Source of the DNA: Struthio camelus
Taxonomy: Eukaryota; Chordata; Aves; Struthioniformes; Struthionidae
Length of the DNA: 64,000 bases
Assembly (NCBI RefSeq): GCF_040807025.1
Contig: NC_090951.1
Location: 1,364,001 to 1,428,000, forward strand
Direction: 5' to 3'
In this document: in pieces, positions 12,301-25,354 of the stretch
Numbering within the stretch: position 1 is the stretch's first letter
Layout of the letters: every line of letters starts with the position of its first letter
Made by a program: the position numbers and the translations under genes
The notes under the pieces: model-generated
Told to the model about the DNA's origin: nothing
The model's database searches: none
The model's input: only the letters and a program-made list of their open reading frames with translations

Positions 12301-14479
12301 ATCCATGGCTCTGAGGACACAAGTCCCTGGGATGGAGCCTGTCACAGTCCCCAGGAAAAGGGATCGCCAGGCATTAAGTGTATTCACAAGGCACTTAATT
12401 TCGTTCGCAACAGATTGACAGTGTGATACCGTCCCAGAACTCGTACCTGCGTTTGATATCTTCACCACGTGCAATATTTTCATCTGAGAAGAGGGAACTG
12501 TAGAGAAGGGAGCTTTGGAAATCCCACTCCCTCCAAGCTATCCATACTGCAGCTCACAAACGGACCTGTTTGAGAGCTAATCTCGATTGTAAAGTGAACC
12601 ACCTTATCTTGCCAGAATATCTCACCTTTCCAACAAACCTGAAAAGCGTTTCTTACATTTTCTGTTTGCCTTGGGTAAAGGAAATGAAGCAGCAAAGAAC
12701 ACAAACAAGTCATATAAAGACCTCTGCAAACTGCAGTTTATAAACTCCAGTTTATATGATGTTATACAGCTGCATCTACTAACATCTCCTTTGAACCATC
12801 CATTTAACTGCATGAAACTAAGGAAACGTACTTTGAATCTTTTCTATCTGTGTAGGGAACTCAGGAGTCATAATCCACTAGGCTGCTCTTTATGCCATTT
12901 TCTCTGTACAGAGATTAAAAATTAGGATTTTACTTCTCATGTCTCCACTCCTTTATGGGCAGCACGTGAAAGAGAGATCACATCAATTTGCTCTTTGAAA
13001 CTAAATGAAATTTAAGGTAAGTGAATTTAGGCTGTTTGAGAGAGTTAACCAAAACCTGGGTAAGCATATATATTTAAGCATATTTGTTTGCTCCTCTTCT
13101 AGGGGAGCAGGTAAATTGCTGAATATCTTTCTACTTTTTGAAATTCTTACTGAATTTCTTAACAGATGAAGGAAAACCTTTCAGAGAGCTGGGTGGAGAT
13201 TTACATCCCATTTTCTGAGCTTCTGTGAAAATATAGCTAACGTAATAATTTCTCAGTAGATGGATCTTGTTTACAAGATCAGGCGGATGGAGATTTTATT
13301 TGGAAGAGGCAAAGCTCTACAGTGGCTATCACCGTTACAGAACTCTGGGCACACTATGCAATCATTTTATGGTAAAAATAAATAGGTCAGGTGATAGCCT
13401 GTATAAAATCTCTACTCATGCAGATGGTCACCCACATATTAATTTCCTTGACTACCTTATCCATCCATCCATCAATTTTTCTGTACTTGAAATGTAAAGT
13501 CAATTTGGAAAGCTATTCCAAGATAACCTTCAAAGTCATTTCCAAAAGGTATGCCTCTGATTTAGGATGACAGTTCAGCCACTGTTTGGTGTTATATTTT
13601 TTATGATCATAATTCATTGTATTCACTCAGTATTGCATCACGTTTCAGTGAGAGGACTGTCTTTTTAACAGTATATGTTAGTATGCAGTTTATTAAAATG
13701 AAGAACCCTTTATCTCTTTTGTCACTTCTCTCAGTTCCTTGCAGTTTAGCCCATCCTTGCTCTCATTCATTAAATTAATATGACACACATACACAGACAT
13801 GGTAAATACCAAATAATAAACTAGACAACATTGATGTTGTGACATTCACAAAGGCAACAAAATTAAAGCTGGGACTGTCACCCCAGCCCTGCACAGCACC
13901 TCATTTGACATGTCTGCCACACTTGCATAAAGTACAGATGATTTAAGAGAAGAATGGGTAGAGACAATCAAAAAGCAGAAACAAAGGATGTTTTTAAAAT
14001 ACATTTTTCTGACAGCTCACTGCATTATCATTTATTTTCTATATTTTGGATCATCACTGAATGAGTTCCTTGTTCAGGCAATTCCTGGTGATGAAATTAA
14101 ACGTTATATCAAAAGCACTGGACTGCAGGATGGCTGAACTGTTCCAGAATCAGAAAATTATTTGAAGATATGTTTTTTCAGAAACAAAAGTGCCTTATTA
14201 ATTCACAGGACACTAGATATTGTGATGATTTGATCTGACACTTGACATAATACAGGCCACGGGAATTTTCTGTGTTACTTCCAGCTTAAAACTCAGTAGT
14301 TGCACTTAAACTGAAGCTCATAGAAAATCATCCAATCTTGATTTTTAAATAATCACCACAATGGTTATTAAGCTGTTCCGGTGATTAATCACCTTGCCTG
14401 GTTAATACGCACATTATTTCTAGTCAAATTTTTGTCTACCTTTAATTCAATTCAGTGACTCTCATTATACCTTTTTCTG
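9400..14479. other. Gene desert
   Basis: AT-rich DNA. It holds a tiny CpG-rich patch at about 10,975-11,030 and a 106-codon minus-strand open frame at 12,163-12,483 without recognisable domains. No splice-linked exon series or RNA gene is seen. Confidence 0.65.
14380..14393. promoter_or_regulatory. 14-bp palindrome with paired homeodomain half-sites
   Basis: GGTGATTAATCACC is a perfect palindrome containing TGATTAATCA, which is two overlapping TAATC/GATTA half-sites. It could be bound by a homeodomain dimer. It lies about 90 bp to the left of the antisense CR1 relic. Function is inferred only. Confidence 0.35.
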
Positions 14480-14800
14480 CTAGATTTAAGAGCCCTCTAT
14501 TCTGAATTTTCTTCTGCCTCTGTAGGCACTTATTGACTGTGTTTGAGTCACCTCTTAAGAGCCTTTTTGATAACCTAAGAAGCCGGGGGGGGTTCAGTCT
14601 TTGGTTGTTTGTTTTGGGGGGGGGATCTGGCAGTATAAGATATGTTTTCTACTTAGTCATCCTCACAGATTTTCCCTGCATCCTTTTCCATGCCCTTCTC
14701 CAAGTGTTGGCACAAGGGATGGGACAGTACTCCCGAGTTACTCACATTGGCAATAAAGAGCTCATACAACCTCCAATCCTATGCAGTATCCTCCAGGTCA
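14480..14800 (-). mobile_element. Probable old CR1 fragment, antisense
   Basis: The plus strand reads GAGTCACCTCTTAAGAGCCT, TTGATAACCTAAGAAGC, TTTTCCATGCCCTTCTCCAA and GGGACAGTACTCCCGAG in this order. That is the order of the reverse complement of a CR1 ORF2 segment (the 'LEYCVQFWAP...LERVQRRA' region). A G-rich tract at about 14,616-14,624 interrupts it. Divergence is high and the ends are unclear. Confidence 0.5.
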
Positions 14801-17800
14801 CACGTGAAAAGACTGTATCAGACCTTCTAGCCTTGATGTTGCACTGAAACTCATATTTATTTGACTAGCTACCATGATACTCAAATCTTTTCTAATCATA
14901 CCATCTCGGGATAGTCCATGACGCCGCAAAAACAGCCTACGCTCTTTGCTCCTGGACTGAAACGTGCTGCCGTAACACCATTAAGGCTGGGGCCAAGAGG
15001 TGGCCGGGAAGGGCTCAGGTGCGGGAGGAGGTGATGGCAGCCATGCGGAGGGGACAGGAGCCACCAAACGAGCAGCATTGAGCTGAATTAGGGCAGCAAC
15101 ACTAGGAAGGAAGGGGCTTGACGGAGGTGCTTTAGTTGCAATTCAAAATAGCAGATCGCTCGAGACGAATTGCTCTTATAATGCTATTGACAGAAATCAT
15201 ATACCTTTTCTTACAATAATACACATTTCTGCTAGTCTAAATATCCTGTATTCAGTCTAGAAGCTATGCCACCTTTCAGCTAGATTCCTCTAAAGTTTTA
15301 TTTCTATTTGCATTTCTCTGTATTCATACTACAAGCAACAAATAACTCAAGTCAACAACAAAACAGCCTCTACCTCACACTCGCATATGTCATAACGTCT
15401 TGAAGCAACGATCACACAATTATTTTACACTTTATTAAGGTCAGACGAATGACCTTAAATGCAAGAATTCACAGATCACTAAGATGATACATTGTAATAG
15501 CTTTTAAAATGAGTGGTATTTCTCAAACTGGAAAGGAGGATACTCAATGTCAAATGAAAAGTCAAATAACAGCTTATCTAGAATTTCTCTCATCCCCTCT
15601 TGCATACGGAGGCATTACAGCAATCTTGCTTTAGAAAAACAGGCAATTTTGCTGACTGGGAATGCTGGCCATCCCTTATGCACCCAAGTGTGGCTGTTCC
15701 TTACCCAGCATGGCATTCACTGAATTCACAGAGTCACCTCCCATCTGACACAGAGGGGTACGAGGCACTTCAATAACTAGCAGAAATTCCTAACATTCAA
15801 GTTTATGACACTTCTACAAACATCCCCCAAATAAAAACACTATTTTCCTGGAAATGCCACTCAGCTTGGCCACCCTGTATCTACCGCTGCAGGCAACTGC
15901 TTGCCGTGGCCGAGCACGACGTTTCCGGCTGCTTCATCCGTAAGTCGTGCTGCGGGAGCCAGCGCCTCCCACCGCCTGCGTGCACGGAAAGGCCAGCACG
16001 GGAAGCTCCCTGGTCCACCCATGGACGCAGGAACGTCACGCCAGCCTGCTTTCCTTTACACCAGGTCCCATTCCAGCCTTCCCAGCAATTCACAATGGCA
16101 CAAGCACGGTTTAGGGCATCTTCTGCTTTCTGGCATCACATCGGCAGCCCAAGGAAGCCACAGTCTGGGCACAGGACCAGCCGGCTGCCGACCACATACT
16201 GCGACACTAGAGGAATAAACAAACCCCAAATCCCTTCAAACAGCATGCAAAAAAAGCATGAAACAACATCTACTGCTCAGGTCACATGGAGGAACCCATC
16301 AAGAACTCCTGAAAGAAAAATTTTATTCCAAGCCAAGGCTATCCACCTCCTGGATAAATGTTGTTCAGATTATATTAGTAGTTTACCAATGGGCCAGATA
16401 ACAAATAGGTTTTTTTATGATAGATGGTAGTGACACAAAGCTGGTGACCACTCGCTGTGCAGCCCTGCCCTAAGCCATGACCTCAAACAATTTCATGTTT
16501 CAGTACAATGCAATTTTCCAGAAAGTTAAAACCATCAAGACCACGAAAGCACCACAGGTCATATTCTGCATTTAAAGTATTTGAGCTGTTTTAATTGGAT
16601 CCAAGTAAGCAAAAGCTGTAATTAATCCGTCTCCTGCATAACGTTCTGCCATGTTTCTGTCTCTCATTTAAAGCAGAGGAAGAATCAAACAAAAATAAAC
16701 ACAAGCTATAATTGCAAGAAGAAAATTCATGAACACCTCAAGAACCTTCACTGGAGAAAAGCTGGCTTTGCCTGCTACTACTGTAAAGTACGTATTTTGC
16801 TGCACTAGGCTTACTTCATCATTTTTTAAAAATTAAAGCATAAGGACATCCTTTAAATAACATGAAAATAACAGGGGCTAGACACAAGTTTTACTTCAAA
16901 ATGCTGTTTTGTGCATTTGTTAGGACATAGCAGAGTGACTCAATAGCCTCAAGAACATCCAAATGAGCAGGGCAGTGGAGAGGGGCACCCTGCCCTCCTG
17001 GGACCACTGCACTTCAAGGATTCCCTCTCCAAAACAAACACACAGTAAAACACCGCCGGGACCCTGGGGCAGTCGACAGCTGTAAATGTATACATACGGG
17101 TGACATCTCAAGCATCTCCAGGAGCTGGAAAATTGCTGGCTTTTTGCCCCAAGGGACTGCCCACGCACACGTGCCTTCACCGTGCCGGAGGGCCCCGGAG
17201 CCCAGCCCAGTCCTCAGAGGAGGCCTTGAAGATGTGGTTCTGGCTCAGGGGCTGCCTCCTAACTAGACATTTTCATTAACGGATAAACGTATCGTTTCTG
17301 GAAGTCCCCATCAGTTGTATCAATAGCTCAGCTAAAAAAAATCTAAGGGACAAAACCTCTCTTTTCCCCCTCGGAGGCCAGAGACGTGTCATCAGGTGCC
17401 AGCTGCACCGACGGGTTCCTTGGCTTGGAGCAGCAGTGCAGCAGGACAGACAGACACCACACCATCTCGCAGTGCTCTACAGGCTGCAGGAAACCGGCAA
17501 CATCTGGCCTCCAGGCAGAGAAGGGAACATTCATTAGAAAGCTGTTAACGGCGGTAACTGGCCGCTCTGGCCACCTCTTCCTGCAGAGGGATTCGGAAGA
17601 GGTGCCCGCTCCAAACCACATCCAGCTCGAGTGAAATTCTCCCTTTCCAAGTAAATGCCTCACATGCAAAATACAGTATGCTGGACTGCAGCATTTACAA
17701 ACCCCCCTGGCACTGGATCTGGAGTATGTGAAAATCTCCAAGACACTCTGATGATTCCTAGATTAACTAAAAAGGAAACTATCAAAATATAAAAACTTTT

Positions 17801-17859
17801 CAGTTATTATTTTCAATCTCCCAGAAGAGCAGTGTACTGTTAAACTGAAGTTGAACTAA

Positions 17860-18180
17860 AGGTAGTACCTTTTATTTTCATAAATAGAGAGCTTTGAAAT
17901 ATATTCTCCTTACAAATTATACTATTTCTTCACATCTTAATTAAGGTCAAAAGCTTTATTTTGTTTATTGGTAATGTATTAGAAAGCTGCTGTTAATGTA
18001 ATTTAATTCTTGTAAGGAGCAGCATTTGTTTTCTATTTTAAAAAAAATAGGTGGTTCTGAAATCCCAGCCTGTCAACATTGCTTAAAACATTCCCATTCC
18101 ATGCATCTATGCAATAAATTAAATCAGTGTTTTAATTGTGCCCATGCTTTGTGGTTCCTGGCAGTACAAAAAGATCTTCT
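17860..18180. other. Candidate conserved non-coding element, homeodomain-motif rich
   Basis: This stretch has no repeats and no open frame. It carries a perfect palindrome CTTAATTAAG (17936-17945), further TAAT cores, ATTCCCATTCCATGC and an octamer-like TATGCAAT near 18,110. The composition resembles vertebrate developmental enhancers. I have no alignment to show conservation. Confidence 0.25.
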
Positions 18181-21100
18181 GTGAATGCACGTCCCAAAAA
18201 ATCCTACTGAGTGATTAATTACTAGTCTGGAAGATATAAATATGCCTTTCAGTAAAGACAGTATGGACTGCTGGAAGCTTTGGCCTTATATATCTCTACA
18301 GAACTCTTTTACCTAGCAGACATCTTTTTAATTCAAACAAGATTCCAGCTCCAATATTTACTGACAGCAGAAAAAAACCTTCTCTGCCTATTTGCCCTGT
18401 TTAATCAATACAAGGTACATATATCTGAAATTGAGGAATATGAGGTACTTTTATCAGTATTTTTAGATTTCTCCAAGTTGTCTTCATCTTTAAATAAGCC
18501 ATCCAACATGATATACAAAGTCCTGCATGTTCTAGACAGTATAGCTCCTCTAGCATATTGTTTTTATTGGTATCTGAGTAAAGAACAGTCAAGCTGTCGG
18601 TCCCAGGTATGATAACAGTCCCACTTATTACTTCCTGTTCTGCTGCTGCGTGTTGTCACAGCTCATGGCGTTACTCTCTCTTTAAACCCTTCTTTTGCAC
18701 CAAATCAATTCTGGAAGAATTCAGTAGCATTTGCAATTTATTCCCAGCTTGTAGCACAATGCATGTATGGAGATAGGACATTTTTTCCTTCCCACAGCAA
18801 GGGCATCAAAGTTAAAACTGAAGCTATTCCACACGCATGTGTGTGTGTATAGACGTTTGTACCAACTCAGCGCCCACCCCGACTGGCTGGACATGCTCGG
18901 ATAGGAGCGTTTCTGTCCCTTACTGTGGACTGTCTCCCAGTGGGGTGAAGAGCAACAGGCAAGAGAGATCAATCAATTCAGGAGAAAGAAAACTAATCAA
19001 AAGTGACAGTGAGTTGAAAGGACCTGGGACTGGCAATGCAATACAAAACTTTCCATTTTTCAAGCGATGAAAATAAGTCCAAGCAACATAAGTGGAGACT
19101 ACTATTTAGTGGCCTGAAAGAAGTGCATTGATGGATCATAATGGGACTCCTTATCATAAGGAAGGCAATTTATTTCACCACAAGCAAGAATGAGGCAAGC
19201 ATGAAGTCTAACTCCTTTCTAACTCTTTGAAAAGGTCTTCCCATAGTTAAGGAATATACTGGAATATGAAAGAGAAATTTGTGCCTGTTTTGAGGATAGA
19301 AGACTAGTGTTTTGCAACACTCTGAGCACCAAAATTCACTGAAATCACTGATACCGTTGTGATTGCTCATTAACAATACACATCTTTCAGCTGACATTTT
19401 TCATTTGGACCTTGTGAAAACCACAAATCAAACATTCATAAGAAGGTATAACTTCAGCTGAGAAAAGGTCTTTAAAAACAAGAAAGAAAATAAACCTTTG
19501 ATAAAATAATTGCTTCTACTGTTATTTTTTTGCTATTGCTTCAAAAACAATTTCTCTTTCTTTCTTTTTCATATATCTGGTGTCCTGCTGTTGCGTAGAT
19601 GAAAGGTCCAGTCTCTTTAAAATTTCATGCAGGGCTCTTTAGAACATCTCAGTTTTAAATGCCCATGGCAAAGACAACAAAATGTAGCAGTAAATGGAAA
19701 GCTGATAAAAACCCCTGTTTATATACTTTATAAAAGGTAGCATGTGTGATATATAAGGTATACTTTCACACGCCAGCATAGTGGTGATAACTATTTTTAA
19801 AACACTGAACCACATAACTTATATTCACCTAAGCATTGACTACAATTCAGCTTCACAAGACCTATCTGCAACTTATCAAACCAAGGTACCACACAATTAC
19901 ATTATCTGGTAAGAAAAGCTTTCTCCTCCTCCTACCTCAAAGCAGGGGTTCTTCAAGCATTGCGCTGCCCTGATCTCCGTGGCAGAGGACACACCAGCAT
20001 GGGCACCCTAAGAGGCGTAACGCATGCACTACCAATGTCAAAGAAATCTGATTATTAGTCACTCTCCAACTCCCTATTAGCTTCGACTATCCATCTTTGC
20101 CCATTAGTGCACACGTGAAGGCGTGTTGCGTCTCCAAGCGTTCGACCCCATGCCTATGGAGGTGAACACACGTGAACTAAGGCGGTCTGGATTTTTACAT
20201 GGACCACTCTAAGAACAAGCTGTTTCCAAACTCTCTAAAAATGCCTCATTTTATTTTCTAGAAATAGAGCATACTCCTATTAGGAAGATAAATAGATTTC
20301 ATTGACATTCTTTCCAAATAGTTTTGCCACTCACATATAACAGGGTTTTACCAAATTCAAGGCAACAGGATTTCCTAACCTATTTCAAAGTTTTTAAAGT
20401 CCATTAGCCAGTGCAGGAACCACTACCATCTGAAGTAGCAAAAACTTGAGTCAGCCAGGTCTGTGTGGTTTAGTAGTAGCATCTTTTTATATCTAATAGA
20501 TCTAAGGTATTTTTCCACAAAGTTCACTGAAATTAAAACTGGAAGCCACAACATCTGATTCATATCTCTCTCCTATTGCTGCTCTTACTTATAGTGTTCA
20601 TAATTCTTAGCACTTTTTAGAATATATTTTTTAATTCACTATGGATTTGAAGCATAAGTGAAGGTGCGACCATCTGCGGTGCCAAAGCACTGAGGGAGGC
20701 AGACTCCCACCGTCCACTGAAATATGAACACTGATAGAAAACTGGAATGAGGGTAAAACACTGCAGGTATTTGTGCAGGTTCAATAAAAATATTCTAGCA
20801 GTTCTCATCAAAAAAAAAAAAGGTCTATTGCATCAAAAGAGCAATGCAGCAAAGACCGTGACAAGAAAGAAACTCCTAAGCAGTTACTGAAATAGGCCCA
20901 AAGTGGATGAGCAACACACGAGGCAGAACATCTTTTGTAATAAGGAAAGATGAGCATGCCTAAAGACAAAGGATCTGTGAAATGCGGGTTATAGTATTAG
21001 TTATAATGCACTAAATACAGATGCAACAAAGATGGGTGACAATCTTCTCCATTAGGAATAGTTTTAGCTGCATAAACTCATTACAGAAGTTACACTCTGA

Positions 21101-24100
21101 ACACTACAAATGAGAAGAACAAATAACTGTATCAAAATGGGTGAGACTGATGGTTTCGGCCCTCAACATCCTGAAATAGAAAATGTTACACGGCAAAAGT
21201 TGCTTGCATTAATCAAAAGTGATCCGCTAGCTAATCCCAAAACAATAACAATGACTGATCACACAGTAAGATCAGTTACGTCATAGAAGTCATGTGAATG
21301 GCAACAAATCAGACTCGGTTAACCAAGATATGTATCTATCATAATCTAGAGGCCAGGTTTGCAGAGCACTATACAACATCATCCATAATGAGAAAAGAAA
21401 ACTAAATGTGTATCCCAACAAACTGCTGATAGTTATGCGTTTCCTGGAAAAAAAACAGAGAGTAATCCATGCCCCATCACTAGCTCTGTTATAAACAGCA
21501 TCTGGGGAAAGGTCACATACATACGCAGGGAGATGCGAGGTGACATAAAAGCTATAATTGATGCGAAGGCACTGGCCAGCTTACACCTCAAAACCAGCCT
21601 GAACTGGACATGGACCAACCGTGACACCTGCACTCGTGTCTCAGCGAGCCAAGGCTGTGCAGGCTGGCAAGGGCATTTTCTCAGCTCAGTGAAAAAGAGC
21701 ACATCTAATGTTAAAAGTAATGGTAAAATTTAGAAGCCAAGAACAAGAGATTTAAAAGATTAAAAGAGCAAACTGGCCACCTATCATTAGGCCTGCACAA
21801 CTTTACAAATTCTACAGTAAGTGATGGAACAGGACACAGGATAACTAGGAAAATAGTAGCATGGATGCAGAAAATACTGCATGTTTTATAAGATACTACA
21901 CAGAAGCCAAACTCAAAGTTCAGGTAATCCTAAATCAGTGCAAAGGAAAGTAGGAAGTCCCTCATTTCTCTCCATCCATCAGTAAACCAGGACCTAGAAA
22001 TACTAATGATCACACATGTAAGGAGTCCTCTTACCTTTATCTCAGTATCCGTACCCAGAGAGAGAGTAATGCCAGCTGGCAAAGGAAGACAAAGAGGAAA
22101 CATAGCCCAGTAAGCCTATTTTGGGGGATTACAATTACTTAGATTACTGCTTGCAAATTTGAGCTCTATATTATTAAATGCATATCACAAAAAAACTTCC
22201 AACTTAGAATTATTTCAGTACTTATGCACAAATACTCCAGCTTGAAATACTCAGACCTGCTTTCTATAAGAGCCACTTCTATTGCCTTCCTTGTTCAACG
22301 ACGACTGTGATACGTACTAAATTTGAAATTCCACCTCCAACCTTTTTTTTCCATTATGCACACATAAGGAATTTAAAAGGAACATTATTTTCACACTAAG
22401 ATCCAGATTTTGAATTATTTAAAGAAATATATGAACAGATATCAGGCAAGAAAAATCAGCTTTAAAAAACTAAAGAAAGGTGTAAGTAACTGAGACACTA
22501 ACAAAACCATTTTTGTTTTAGTGTTTTTATCAACTCTTCAAAGATGATTAATAAATTAAAGCAGCAAATAATGGACATTATTGGGAAGTCACATTACTTT
22601 TATTTTAACATATGCATGGACTTCCAAAAGTTAAAAGACATTTTTTGCAGAAGGCATTCACTGAAGACCAATTTCAAATACTTCTGATTTAAACTAAATC
22701 CTCATTTTGCTTGGGCTATATCAAGCCTTTTATGCAGCTACATCTGAACACTTCATATTCTTCTGACTGAAGTAAATCCGGGGACCGAACAGGGAAAGGT
22801 GGCTTTCAGCAAAAGGGCCAGCACTGAGTCAGGAGGGGTAAGCGGGGTCTGCCTCCGCACAGATCGCAACCTCATCCCACTTTTTCCTGCCAGAGCCAGG
22901 TTCTTTGCCTTAGCTAAGGCAAGGTCACTCTTATCTTAATAAATCCTGGAAAACTACCAATTCCCAGGTGAGTTCCAGCAGACCCCTTTGCTTTGTAAGA
23001 TTTAAACAAACTCATTCATCACTCAGAATCACTTTTCGATATCTCTGTCTCAGTTGTGGTGGACACTCTGCTTTGGGCTTTTAAAGCTTAAAATAACATT
23101 GAAGATATTGCATGATGATCAGCTCAATGCAATATTCCTGCCCAACTAGTTTCTGTAAGATTATAATATAACGGAAGGTGTAAGTAAATCTCTTCTTTAT
23201 TCATTCCAGACTTTAAGCAAATGAGAAGGATAAACTATGTTCCCTTTGAAAATCATGTATGTGGTATATAATGTACTATCACACTAGAAAGAAAAATCTT
23301 AATACAAAATGAAAAATTCAGTTCTATTTTCTATAAATAGGAAAGAAGTAATTTAGGGTTATCCTTTTAGCTCATTCATGCATTATGGACTCAATAGATT
23401 AGTCTTGTTTCTTAATATGACATTATTATTAATTAGACATGGCATGGCCAGGGGCAGAAAACGATTAGAAGAAAAAGCAAAGATCGAAATTTAATGTATT
23501 CTAGTCCACCGGATTCTGTTCACTACCCATATAGGTCTTTGCCACACTTAATTTGCCCAGAATACTTTTCTAGTCTCTAGACTCCTCAATAGAGGAAATA
23601 ACAAAAGAAATACATTTACGTCCTTTAAAGCAGAGATGGAGAGAGCAGTGGGTTGGATCCCTCCACATGAGGCCCTATGCCAACCACTGAATCGCTGTCC
23701 TGAAAATACTAATCATCTTTTGCTCTGCAACTGTCAATGGGTTCGCATCTAAGTCACCTTTAAGAGACTCTCTGTACATCAGGACGCTGCTGTTGGAAGC
23801 TACACTTCCAGCCCGTTGCAATAGGAAACGATCTCAATCCAGTACTGTTACATAGACAGAAAAAATATTTTCCTTCAGCAGGGCAGCATTTGCGCATTTC
23901 TGACCAGATGAGCTCTTCCACGTGGTTAAGAGCTTGGTGAATCTGGGCACCTCCTTTCAGAGGGAATTATTTCTTGCTGCAAGGACTCTTCTGTGTCTTT
24001 TTCTAAAAAGTTAGCACTGAACTGGCTGCAGGTGGGAGGAGCGACGCTAGTGCCGTACCATCTGCCACAACTATGCTGTGGCCTCGTTTGGGCCAGGGTA

Positions 24101-25325
24101 AATGAGGCTGCGGAGCAGCTCTGCTCGACACCCAGGAGAAAAATCTCGGCGTTGGGCCGCTCGCTGCTCATCTCCTCGGCAGTGCCGGCTACTGTGGGAA
24201 ATCACGTCATCTTTCGCAGGACAGTCCACCTGAGGCACTCATCGCAGTACATGCACAGACAACCCACCTAGTGCTGACATCAGGATGCCTGTCGGATATA
24301 GCTTTTATCTCCTTTCAACACCTCCCTCTTTACACTGTCTTTACCTTCGCAAGTTCTCCCTAGCATCTGGATGAAGTTTGGTCGAGAAAAGCTGGAAGTC
24401 ATTGATTTAGAGACACAGCAGGGAACTTACCCATCCTCCTATGGACGCAGCCATAGTGTGAAGGGTCTTTCGAAGCCCAGATTATTCTGGATTTGGAGGT
24501 GCCACACAGTAATTAGCTGTTTTTTCCAACACTCTTCAGTAAGCTGATCAGAGTTCGTTCTTTCTTGAGTAATCTCATCACTCATTTAAAAACTTTTGTA
24601 ACATCCAGAAGCAGGTTTTTAAGAAGTCACATGGCGATAGAGTTGGGATACCAGGTCTACCTGAAAGAGCTGTACCATGAGAGAATACATCAGCGTGCTG
24701 AGCGTGATTTATCTGTTTTGATGCTAATTAAGAACGTTGGATATGGACTTTTTTGTTCTGAAGGGCGCCCGAGACAGTGATACGGGTTCTTTTATAAATT
24801 AATACTTTTTTTTTTCTCTCTGACAGCCAAGTAAGAAGGCTTCCTGTGGTTAAACTGTGAAATTAAGAAAGCTCTAGTACCTCCATAAGAGACAGTCAAT
24901 GTAGTAAGACAAAGTAAAACACATGTGTGAATCAGATTTTTCCCTGATCGAAACAAGAACTTTGCAGTGGTTTCACATTCACATTCATTAGCAGACTCGG
25001 CTTTGCCCCATTCCGCAGGCACGCAGTGTGTCCTCCGGCCCCTGCTGAGGCCACCCTCATTTTGCGTGGCACAATGCTTCACCTGCCATCACCGCATTTA
25101 GCTACAAAACCCTGCTACCACAGACTCACTGCTTTTGTCACTGTGAAGCTTAGGATAAAAGTTGTGTGCGCTGGAGTCCTATATCGACCTGTGGGATCAG
25201 ATTTTGCTCTTACTCCCCAGGATGGGATTATAGATTTCAATCATCTTGAGATGTACACAATAATAATCTATAGTCTTAAGTGAGAAACAAAGGAAGTTGC
25301 AAAAACGCTATTGCAAGTCTCTCTA

Positions 25326-25354
25326 AATATATATCTATATATCTATATCTATCA
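25326..25354. repeat. TATATC-type microsatellite
   Basis: Imperfect alternation of ATAT and ATCTAT units over about 30 bp in AT-rich desert. Confidence 0.85.

Noticed and set aside
12163..12483. 106-codon minus-strand open frame
   Set aside because: No recognisable domain, no splice-linked neighbours and no repeat signature I could name. Kept only as unexplained desert.
15906..16430. Open frame of 174 codons, the longest in the desert
   Set aside because: It begins with GTG, not ATG. The first in-frame ATG is at 16095 and leaves 111 codons of low-complexity sequence without any domain pattern. Chance is the simpler reading.
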